Assembly: GCA_027627225.1 (NCBI GenBank) | Contig: CM051034.1 | Span: forward strand, 46,749,548 to 46,813,547 | DNA length: 64,000 nucleotides | Source of the DNA: Congeria kusceri | Lineage: Eukaryota > Mollusca > Bivalvia > Myida > Dreissenidae | Direction of reading: 5' to 3' | Shown here: positions 28,201-40,200 of the stretch, piece by piece | Layout: every line of letters starts with the position of its first letter | How positions within the stretch are numbered: the first letter of the stretch is position 1 | Program-made: the position numbers and the translations under genes | Notes under the pieces: model-generated | Seen by the model: the letters and a program-made list of their open reading frames with translations, nothing else | What the model was told of the DNA's origin: nothing | Databases searched by the model: none

Positions 28201-31200
28201 GTGGGTAAATTCTTACACATCAGAACTCCAAATTATTGTTTATTGGCCGATAAACCACTATAAATCAAAATTATTTTAAAGCAACCAAAGTGCTGTTCAT
28301 AATAAACTACACTTTGAACTACGTCTTAAAACACGGAGATATTTCTCTGAAATAGAGAAGAAGTACACTTCTGAGCAGGGAGGGGAATAGGGCTTATGTT
28401 AGGCCAAAGAATGATGGAATATTTTTTGTGTATTCTAGGTACGCCAAAGGACAATCGTTCAGTGTCTGAACCAGGTGACAATGAAAACGTGGAAGATGTG
28501 GAAATCATGTTACGCGACTACCAGAAGGAGTTAGCTGCCCCAGCCATTGACGGGAAGAACGTGGTCATCGTTGCACCCACTGGTTCTGGGAAAACAAGAG
28601 TGGCTTTCAAAATTATTCAGGTATATTACCTGGATAATAATTATGTGTCTTAAAGGGAATGATTGACAAAACTTACCAATTGTGTCCATTACATGTAATC
28701 AAGTATTCAAAGTGAAATTATAATAATATTACTCAATTTTTGTTGACTTCTTGAAACTTGTAATTTTTACAAAAAATCCTTAATATCATAAATATTTCGA
28801 ATTTATATCCTTTTAACTACAAAAACTTAAAAAAATGAACTAGGTACTTGATATTGACCTGTCTTAAGTATAATATATGAAGCAAATTACATATTTACAA
28901 CACATTACTTTTCTTCAAAAAAATGTTCGATGACATTTCTGATAAAAAAATCACAACTCTTCATTAAGTCATATGGTTATGTTCTGTTAAGTATGAGCAT
29001 AATTTTGAAATTCGACATTTATTCAACTACTGTACACATTTATTTCGGTTGTTTAGGAACATATACAAAGGCTTCAAGGTCATGGTATACCCAAGGTCGT
29101 GTTCCTGGTAAACCAGGTGGCGCTGGCAAATCAACAAGGGACCGAGTGTAAGAAACTGCTGCCCAAGTATAAGTGTCACACGATCACGGGCGATTCACAG
29201 AGGAACAAGAACGAGTACCTGAAGGACTTCATAGACAAGTGAGTCCTGCAGAGCTTTTGCTCTCCTCTGTATTAGTTGAGATAGTCCTGTAAACTGCGTC
29301 ACTTGAAATTGTCTGGTAATACATGTTGAACAAAGTAGCGCTTGAAGTTTACCTTGAATCTGTATCACAAGCCCTTAAAAATGTATCACTAACCGTTTTT
29401 TCTGTTTCACTAGCCTTTGAAGCTGTATCACTTGCCCTTGAAACTGTAAACTGTATCACTAGGCCTTGAAACGGTATCACTAGCCCTTGAAAATGTATCA
29501 CTTACCCTTTAAACAGTATCACTAGCCTTTAAAACTGTATCACTTGCCATTGAAAATGTAAACTGTATCGCTTGCCCTTGAAACTGTAAACTGTATCACT
29601 TGCCATTGAAATTGTATCACTAGCCCCTCAAAATGTATCTCTAGCTCTTGAAATTTTATCACTAGCCCTTGAAACTGTAACTGTGTAACTAAGCCTTGAA
29701 ACTGTATCACTAGGCCTTAAAACTGTTAACTGTATATCAAGCCCTTGAAACTGTATCACTAGCCCTTGAAACTGTATCACTTGCCCTTGAAACTGTAAAC
29801 TGTATCACTAGGCCTTGAAACTGTATCACTAAGCCTTGAAACTGTATCATAAGCCCTTGAAACTGTATACAAGCTCTTGAAATATCACTATAAATAAACT
29901 TCAGTTAACAGTATAAGTGAACATTATTTTGTAACTTGTATGTCTTTAAGAGCTACTTGAATCTATGTCACTTGTGTAAACTGTATTGCTGCAAATAGCT
30001 TCCATACGGTATCACATGAAATTACCCTGTTTAACTGTTTCACTGAAAAAAGTCTCTAAAATAGTTCACATGAAATCATCCTGCAAACTGAATTACTTGA
30101 AATAGCCTCTAAACTGTATCACACGAAATTGGCCTGAAAACCGAAAATGTGAATCACTTGAAACAAAATCTTAACTATGTGACATGAGCTTAACTTGATA
30201 GGAACTTATTAAACAAAAACAAGGAACTGTCACTATAATTGAATCATTGTTTATACCCCCGGCATCTTGATGCAGGAGGCATATAGTGATCGTCCTGTCC
30301 GTCCTTCCGTCCGTCCTTCCGTCCGTCCTTCCGTCCGTGACAAGGTTAAGTAGATTTTGTCGTTTTGTCTAGCACCAACACCGCTTACTACAACACTTTG
30401 ATACTTACACAGTTGTTGCTTATGACCATTCCCTATCCACCCATATCATCCAACCTTACTTTGACCTTTACTGTGACCTAATTTGAACTTATAATAATTC
30501 AAAAGTGCCATTTCTTGGTTAACTAGATTTTACCGTTTTGCCTAGCAACAACACCGCTTACTACAACACTTTGATACTTACACAGTTGTTGCTTATGGCC
30601 ATTCCCTATCCATCTATATCACCCAACCTTACTTTGACCTTAACCTTGACCTAATTTGGACTTAATAATTCAAAAGTACCATTTCTTGGTGAACTAGATT
30701 TTACAGTTTCGTCGAGCACCAACACCACTTACAACAACACTTAGATATTTACACAGTTGTTAATTATGACCGTTCCCAATCCACCCATATCACCCAACCT
30801 CACTTTAGTTTAAACCTATTTATTTTAGCTCGATTGCATCGAAAGCCTTAGGCTTATAGAGACACTCTCGAGTCCGTTTCCTGGGTAGAACCAGTACTTG
30901 GTGTCTTCGGGGGAGACACTGAGAACGCTCCCAGAGTGGGGATCGAACCCGGGACCTCCCGATCGCTAGGCGGACACCATATCCACTACGCCACCGCGAC
31001 CTCACTTTGACCTTGACCTTGACCTAATTTTGACTAAGAAATGGGCTACCCAGCACCAACCGGGGGCATGTGTGTTTATCAAACACAGAATCTTGTTTGT
31101 TCCACAAATTACCTTTAAACCTTAAAATGTTACAGTTTCGCTGCGTCTTTAAAAATCTCTCAGGGAATAAATATATGCATAGAAAATGTAGCTTTAAATT

Positions 31201-34200
31201 TAATGTCTGTCTTGCAATCAGGAAATCAAGAGTTTGATCCCGTCTCCGGAAATGTTCAAATGATCTTTTCAAAAGACACTGAGCTATGGTATCAGACTCG
31301 AAAGTATCTAAATTCAACACAATCAACATAAAATAATTATGTTTAAACATATACTTTTTTGCTGCAGACGTGACATACTCGTCGTCACAGCCCAAGTGTT
31401 GTTGGACGCGCTGGTCAGGAAGGAGATCGAGAGTATTTCCCGATTCTCGCTAATCATTTTTGACGAGTGTCATCACACGCAGGCCAACCATCCGTTTAAC
31501 CAGATCATGGGCCTGTACCTTGAATTGAAGTTTTTGAAAACAAAGGTGGACTTACCACAGGTTCGTATTTTTATGCCCCAGGCATAAAAGTAAATAAATT
31601 GTTAAATAAATACTAGTTAAACGATTCTTTGTCTTGGTGATGTATATTAACCAACAATATTGTTCTCCAAAAGTAACAGTTGTTGTAGATCGTGGGTTTA
31701 ACGGCCTCTGTCGGTGTTGGCAAAGCGCGGGACGTCGGCAAAGCCGTGGATCACATCAAACGTCTCATGGCGAATCTCGATGCACACGTCATTAGCACCG
31801 TGAAGAAAAACATCGGCGAGCTGAGGGAATACGTAAGCATGCCTGATGAAGGTAAGACAAATTTCTACAATTCTGTTTGTTAAAACATTCAAGTACAATC
31901 ACTACAAAGGGTTTTTGCTTCGATCACTGGACTTGACAGTTAAAGTAAAAATGAGTCGTTTGCAAAGACCGTCGTCTGCTGTTGTTTCAGTTACATATTG
32001 GATTGATTGTTTTCTTGCTTTGATAGTTTGATGCAATATTTCTGCTTCATTTGGACAACAAATAAACGATATTTGTTGATTTTGGTGTAAGATCATATTT
32101 ATTTCACAAGTGTTCATAGAAAATGATATTTTCACGAGTTTATTTTTTTTGCACCCTTTTTTTACATTTTAATTGCTATCTAATCGGGTTGAATTGGAAA
32201 ATCTCACGGAACTCACAATGTTATGGCATCAAAATAATAAAGTCATTTCACAATTTTGAATCCGGTGTCGTTGATGGTCCGTTTCATTTACTGTATCACG
32301 TACCAGTGAACTTTCAGAGTTCTAATTTTCATTGATTTTAAACAGTGAATTTTATTTCAGTTATATTTACCTATAAATCTCTGGAAAGCATAATATACAT
32401 TCGTGAAATAATGAATACCATTCTCCCATTAACCATGCTTTCCCAGCTCAGTCTCTGACAAAATCCATTTACAAAATACACTTGTTTCTACATACTATCC
32501 CCGACTAGTAAGGAAGCCTTGTCATTGTCAATCCTTCGATAACTTGGGCAAAACAGACTGACATGTACCTCTAGGATTACCATTTACCTAGATGATTTTG
32601 TATATGTATGTAAATACAGTTAAAAATAACATTAAATTATTTGCTTCATTCTAGAAACAAAAACGGTAGCCAAGAGAGCAAATGATACATTCGGAAAAGC
32701 AGTGATAAAACTGATGACTACCCTGGAGACGAGAATGGCCATTTCTTCAGGTAATTGATTAATTGCTGTTTTATTCAAGACCAATTTCCTGGGTAAAACC
32801 AGTACTTGCTGTTGTTGAGAAAGATCACAGGAATGCCGGCCTGGTGAGGGATCGAAAACTAAAGATTTTGCAATCACAATCCTGCAATCATTATCTCCAA
32901 CTACGATCTTGCAATCATGATCTTAAAAACCACAATCATGATGTTGCAATCACGATTCTGCAACCACGATCTTGCAACAACGGTCATGCAACGACGATCT
33001 TGCAATTATGATCTTGCAGTCATGAACTTGAACCCACAATATTGCAACTACAGTCATGCAACTATGATCTTGCAATCACATTCTTGCAGCCACGATCTTG
33101 CAATCATTATCCTGCTGTTACAAGGTGTACACCTGAAATTATACATGACAGCACTATGTTTTACAATTTATGTTTGCTAGTGTTGACTGTGTGTTGGCTT
33201 TGTAAGTAACACCATGTGTAAAAATAGCAGATGACTACTACAATTTATGGAAGTATTTGAAAGTAAGCCATAATTTTATATTTTTTAAAATTGTTTTCTG
33301 AATTCATTTAGAACATCTAATTTTTACACATTGGTCAGCGTTGGGTATGATTGTTTTCTTGTATTGCACTAGTTGTAAAAGAAATGTCGGGCGCTGATAA
33401 GTTTGAAAAAGAGTTAAAAGCACCTGCTGAGAAAGGGAACGCAGCCTACACACAGTGGGTCAGCAAACTGTGGAAAGAGATAGCTCAACTTAAGGACGAC
33501 AAAGCCAGGAAGTTCCTTCAACCATGTCGCACACATCTTGAGGTTCGTATAGTTGGCGATCTGATGTTGCAGTGTGCCTTTCTTCCAACATAAGGCATGG
33601 TAAAATTGATATTGTTATGTGTACATTTGTCTAAAATGTTCTCAATTAAAATTGACTGTGATTTTTGTTAACACAAAGTTGGAGTTTGAACTTGAAATGT
33701 AGGAATCCGTTTTGACTAAAACCTTAAACATCAGGTTCATCCTGTATACACAGGGAAAATTAATGAGGTTTTTAGTGCTCCATTAAAAACATGGAAAGTG
33801 TTGTTAATAATCGACATCTACCAACCAATCTGTTTTCAGTATTACAACAACGCTCTGATCATCTACAACGACGCCCGCGTGCAAGATGCGCTAAGATATC
33901 TGGAACAAGAAATGGCTCGCTGGAAACACCAGGCTTTACACATGGACCAGAATGAAAAACAGATCTATGAGGCTTACAAAAGTAGGTCAAGTTGTATTTG
34001 ACCTTATTTATAAAATTTTGTTGACACTGTTCTGAATAACCACAAATGTAACGATTTAGAGAATCAAAAATGGTAACCTTAAGATCTTGAGTTTTAAGAG
34101 CTAATAAAATATGCTGCCCCTGAATTTGTTGTCAAAAGGACCCTCTGTTGTTATGCTCCCCGTAAGGGTGGAGCATATAATCGCCACTTTGTCCATTCGT

Positions 34201-37200
34201 CCGAATTCTAATTTCCCTGTCATTCAGTTTGTCTGGGTGTGAACGAATTTCTCTGATAATTGTATCCATCATACTCCATGTCTATCCGTCCGTCTTTCTT
34301 TCTGTCCTTCCGTCCGTCCGATACTTCGTTTCCGCAGGAGATCTCAGGAACTAATGACCCGAATTTGATGAAACTTTATATGCAGCATCCCAATAGGGTG
34401 GGCATGCGCATATTATCAGGTTATTCCTGTCCGATGATTTTTCAGAGAGTCATTGCCCTTTGATAAGAAATAGGACATTTTCTAAGGAAATTTTCGTTTC
34501 CGCGCGAGATCTCAGGAACTAATAACCCGAATTCAATGAAACTTTATATGCAGCGTTCCTACCAAGGGGACAGGTCGTTCCGGTCTGGTGATTTGTCAGG
34601 GAGTTATTGCCCATTTTATATATTGAAAAAAATCCGTTTAATTGAATATTTCCATTTCCGCACGAGATCTCAGGAACTAACAACTCGAATTCTTTGAAAC
34701 TTTATATGCAGCATTCCTACCAAGGGGATATGCCCATGTTGTCAGGTCGTTCCGGTGTGATGATTTTTCAGTGAGTAATTGCCCTTTGATTAATTGGCTT
34801 ATTGTGCTTGTGCACACTATAACTTGGTCATGTATGAAGGGATCTTAGAATTACTTGGCACAAATGTTTGCTGTAATGAGCTTGTGTGTACCGCTCATGA
34901 ATCAGGTCCCTAGGTCAAAGGTCAGGGTCACACCTAGAGGTCAAAAGGCAAAATTGACACTTTGCTTGTCTTTGCTCTAACTTGCCATGGATTTTAAAAA
35001 CTACCTGGCACAAATGTTAACCTCAAAGAGACAACATGAAGTGCATATCAACCAGATCCTTTGTTACGTCAAAGGTCATGGTCACACTTAGAGGTCAAAG
35101 TTCAAAATCAGCTTTTGCTTGTCGTGACTATAACTTCATCATAGATTTAGGTATTAACTTTCCAATTAAATGGCACAAATGTTAGCCTAAATGAGACATG
35201 TTACAAGCATGAATGAGATATGTAGGTCAAAGGTCAATGTTATACTTAATAGTCAAAGTTGAAATTAACATTTTGCTTCTCCGGACTTATAACATCTTCA
35301 ATTGCTTTTTAGACTTTACACGAATGTTAGCCTCAACATGACAATATGTCTCCGTATGAATCAGGTTCTTAGGTATAAGGTCAAGGTCACATTTAGAGGT
35401 CACAGCGGAATCGGGGAGCATCCATTGGTTCTACCAATATTCTTGTTTTAAACTAAAAAATAGTACTGGTTATACAGAGGTAGCACACTCAACGAGCAGA
35501 TGGGGTCTTGGTTATCTTGGTTATATCTGAGCATTTGTCTTAAAGTATTATTTTATTATGTTCCTATGCCCCCCACTTTCAGGGGGGGGGGGCATATAGA
35601 TTTGCCCTTATCTGGATGTCTGTCCGTCCGTCCATCTGATTTTTGTTGTTGCTTGTAACTCAAAAAGTATAACTGCTAGAGTGATGACACTTTATGAACA
35701 TATTCATCAGCATGTGCACGTGGGTATTTTGGTGCATTTTTTGCCTACACAAGTGGAGTTATGGCCCTTTTTTAGCAAAAAATGACATTTTTGGACTTTT
35801 GTTGCTTGTTACACAAAAAGTATAACTGCTAGAATGTTGATTCATTATAAACTTATTCACCAACATGTGAACTTGTGCACCTGAGTATTTTGGTGCAGTT
35901 TTCTCCGACATCAGCAGAGTTATTGGCCCTTTTATAGAAAAACAGAAATGTTTGGACTTGTGTTGAGTGTAACTACAAAAGTATAACTGCTAGAGCTACA
36001 CTTTGTGAACATTTTTATCAGCATCTGAACTTGTGCACCTGGGTATTTCGTCGGAGTTGTGGTCCTTTTTTTAGCGACAAATTGACTTTTTTAATGTGTC
36101 GCGTGTAACTCGAAAAGTAGGGTGATGAAACTTTATAGACATATTCACCAGCATGTGAACATGTGCACCTGGGTGTAGTAATTACATTGGGTTTTGTGAC
36201 AACCAGCGGAATGTGGGGGCGTCTGTGTCCTTGGGACACATGTCTAGTTTAGTCTGAATTTTAAAATTTCAGAACTGAAAAAAGCTCCTTTGGATATGTC
36301 TAGTGAAAATCCAAAACTCGAGATGTTACGCGAAATGATTAATTCTTCGTACGCCAGAGGAGATGTAGAAAATTCCCGTGGGATCGTGTTCGTAAAAACA
36401 CGGGAGCTGGCACGTGCAATAGTCAGCTGGATGAAGGACACCCCTAAACTTCGGGAGTTGAACCCGATACAGTTTGTGGGACAGAACATGAGCGCTGAAA
36501 AAGGAGGTATTTGGTAATTCTACTTTGGGTAGTCTGTTATTTTAACTGTGGATACGGTGTGTTCAACCCAGACATTACAGAAATCAACAGCAACACACAA
36601 TTAAGCTTTTGTCACATAATTCAAATGGTTTTCATGGTAGCCTGGTATTTTGCCTGTTATTGGCTTACATAATTTATTTATTTAAGTAACATATGAGGTA
36701 TTTTCTGAATCATTTTGTTTGTTTGTGTATTGATTTATTGCTGCAGTAAAACACAGTAATTTGTTGATTGAATACATTTTTTGTTTGTTGGATTTAAGGG
36801 ATGACAAAGGTGGAACAAGATGATGCCCTAAAGTATTTCCGCGAGGGCAAACACAAACTGATAGTGGCAACCTCGGTGGCAGAGGAGGGGTTAGACATTA
36901 CTAAATGTAACCTCGTTATTCGCTACGATCATGTAACCAACGAGATCTCCAAGGTGCAGTCTAGAGGTAACACATAATGTTTAATTTGTGCAATAAATGT
37001 ATATTTATATAGATGTATTTTTAGCTCACTTGAGCACGAAGTGCTCGGTGAGCTATTGGTATAGGGGACCTCTCCTGCGTCGCCCGTAGTATGTCGTTCG
37101 TCGTCCGTGTGCAATCAACAAATTGGTTCGTAAGCATGCTAGAGACTTCAATTTTTATCCAATTTTTACCAAACTTGCATTATTGGGCCAGATCACACCA

Positions 37201-40200
37201 GTAACACTGGAGTTATTTCCCCTTTTTCATGCGAAAAAGTGAAAAAAAGCCTTTTCTAACATGCAGACTTTATTTTCCATCCAATCTTAACCAAACTTTC
37301 ACAGTTTGTGTATAAACATCAGATCTCAGAAGACGCCAAAAATGGGTCAGATCGTGTTTCAAACACTGGACTTATTGCCCTTTATTTATGAAAAAATATG
37401 CAAAAATGGACTTAATTCAGGATAGAAACTTCAATTTTCATCCAATCATCATCAATCTTGCACAGTTTGTCTATGACCATGAGATTAGAGTTGCAGTCGA
37501 ATATTAGCATGATTGGACCAGAAACACCGGAGTTATTGCCCTTTAAGAAAAAATATGCAAAAATTGACATTTTTCAGGAAAGAGACTTCATTTTTCATCC
37601 AATCTTCATCAGTCTTGCACAGTTTGTCTATGACCATAAGATTACAGGTGAAGTTGAATAAAAACAAATTTGGGCCAGAAACACAGGAGTTAATGCCCTT
37701 TGTTTGTGAAACAAAATTATACAAAATGGACATAATTCCGGATAGAGATTTCATATTTTATCCAATCTTCATCACTCTTGCACAGTTTGTCTATGACCAT
37801 AAAATAAAAGTGAAGTCGAATAGAAGCAACAATCGGGTCAGAAACACCAGATTTATTGCCCTTTGTTTGTGAAAAAAAATATACAAAAATGGATAATATT
37901 CAGGAACGAGACTTCATTTTTCATCCAATCTTCACCAATTGTGCACGGTTTGTCTATGAACATTAAGATAATAGGTTAAGTCGAATATAAGCATGTTTGG
38001 GCCAGAAACACCAGAGTTATGGCCCCTTTTTTGTGAAAAAAATTATCAACAAGTTACCAATGATTGGCTCGCAGACATGATTTTTTTATTCATTGTTGAC
38101 AAAACTGAGTTTGCGTATGCCCATAACAGTTTTCAACAGTTGCAAACCTTGCATGCAGTTTTTTGTACATGCAACATTGATGGCTTCAGAGCCTGCATTA
38201 ACATTATTTATCATCATTGGACAGAAACTTATAAAAGAGAAAGCAAAACTTGAACTTATAGCACAGCCATCGCAATTATCACATTGCAACTAATTCTCCA
38301 AAACTGTCTGCGTAAAAGACATCAAAATCTACTGTTTCGGCATATTCCAGAATTTTCACTGATTTAATGAAAAAGGGTCAGGTAAGAATATAGAGAAAAA
38401 TGATTTGAGAACCATTAGCAAAAAGGCTGCACATCCACTACACAAGTCATAGGTTAGTTAGCCCATTGCACTAACCGATTTTTTTAAATCAAACCGATGC
38501 TGTCCCCCTTTGGGTATTGTTCAGATACCTTAATTTTCAAACCTGTCACAACAGTATGGTCCTCATCTGTACCAGTTCTCAGGTGAGCGCTTTGGGCCAT
38601 CATGGCCCTATTGTTCTATTGTGTTTTGTCATGCAGTTTGTAAGTAAAAAAAACCCCAACAACAACAAGAAACAACAACACTACTATACAACATGTAGAT
38701 GCGATTCATGAAAATATATTAATAAACACAGATACAACACACTTAATTGCATTACAAATAGTAATCAATGAACCAATAACCCCTTGGGCATTCAGAGATG
38801 CAGTGGGGGTCTTGAGCCTAAGATGCTGATAAAACGATCAGGAATTGTAAGGGAGTAGACATATGGTCTTAATACGGCATGAAATTGTATTAACACTGAC
38901 TGGATTTCAGCATCAAAGGCATTTCAACAAAGACTGAGTTTCAAGAAAAAAATTAAGTAACAGATACTGTTTAACACACACTGGTGTTCAGTATCAAATG
39001 TTACTTAATTCGTTTTCCAGTAAAAGCTAAAGCTACATATACTGTTTAACACAGACTGGTGTTCAGTATCAAATGTTACTCAACTCGTTTTCCAGTAAAA
39101 GCTAAAGCTACATATACTGTTTAACACACACTGGTGTTCAGTATCAAATGTTACTTAACTCGTTTTCCAGTAAAAGCTAAAGCTACATATACTGTTTAAC
39201 ACAGACTGGTTCTCAAGTAAAACATAAGATACAGCTGCTGTTTAGAATACCCTGGTTCTAAAGTAAATTCATCAGTAACAGATACCATTTTACACACACT
39301 GGTTCTGAAGTAAAAACATAAGTTACAGACACTATTTAACACACTGGTTCTCAAGTAAGCACATAAGTAACAGAAACCATTTTACACGCACTGGTTCTCA
39401 AGTAAAAACACAAGTAACATATACTGTTTACCACAGCCTGGTTCTCAAGTAAAAACATAAGTTACAGACAGTGTTTTACACGCACTGATGCTCAAGTTCA
39501 GTGACAGATACTGTTACATACAACGTGTTTTTTTAGTCAACACATAAGTTACAGACACTGGTTTAACTAACACGCACTGATTCTCATGTAAAGTCATTGT
39601 AACAGATTCTTTTTAACACACACTGATTTTCAAGTAAAACATAAGTTACACATTTGGTAAGTACACACTGGTTCTTGAGTAAAAAACATAAGTATCAGAC
39701 ACTGTTAAACAAACATAAGTATCAGACACTGTTAAACAAACATAAGTATCAGACACTGTTAAACAAACATAAGTATCAGACACTGTTAAACAAACATAAG
39801 TATCAGACACTGTTAAACAATCACTTGTTCTAAAGTAAATATTAGTAACAAACACTGTGAACAACAGAATGTTTCTCAAGTGAAAACATAAGTTACTACA
39901 TATATACTGATACTGCATACAGACTGGTTTACAAGTAAAAAATTAAGTAACATTATGTTTAACACGTTTACAAGTAAAAACTAAGAAACAGATACTGCTT
40001 ATCAGAGACTGGTTTACAAGTAGATATTAAGTAACAGATACTGTTTAACACAGACTGGTTGACAAGTAAAAAAAAATGTTAACAATTACCCTAAGAGTAG
40101 GAGATAGACATTTAGGTAAAACAGAAGTAATAGGTACTGTTAGAGGTAGACATTTGTTTATAGGCAAAAAAGCAGATACTGTTAGAGAATCAACATTGGT

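Noticed and set aside
30930..30998. tRNA gene on the minus strand
   Set aside because: A and B boxes are present, but there is no proper acceptor stem, the body continues into non-tRNA sequence, and a target duplication flanks the whole unit: it is a SINE head.
32763..33180. Cys/His-rich protein (CNHDL repeats) resembling a zinc-finger array
   Set aside because: Produced by the 14-bp minisatellite; spacing of Cys and His is set by the DNA period, and exons 15 and 16 join without it.
37513..37872. 119-codon frame and similar overlapping frames
   Set aside because: Lies fully inside the core array of the element at 37021-38615; frames in all phases of the units are equally open.
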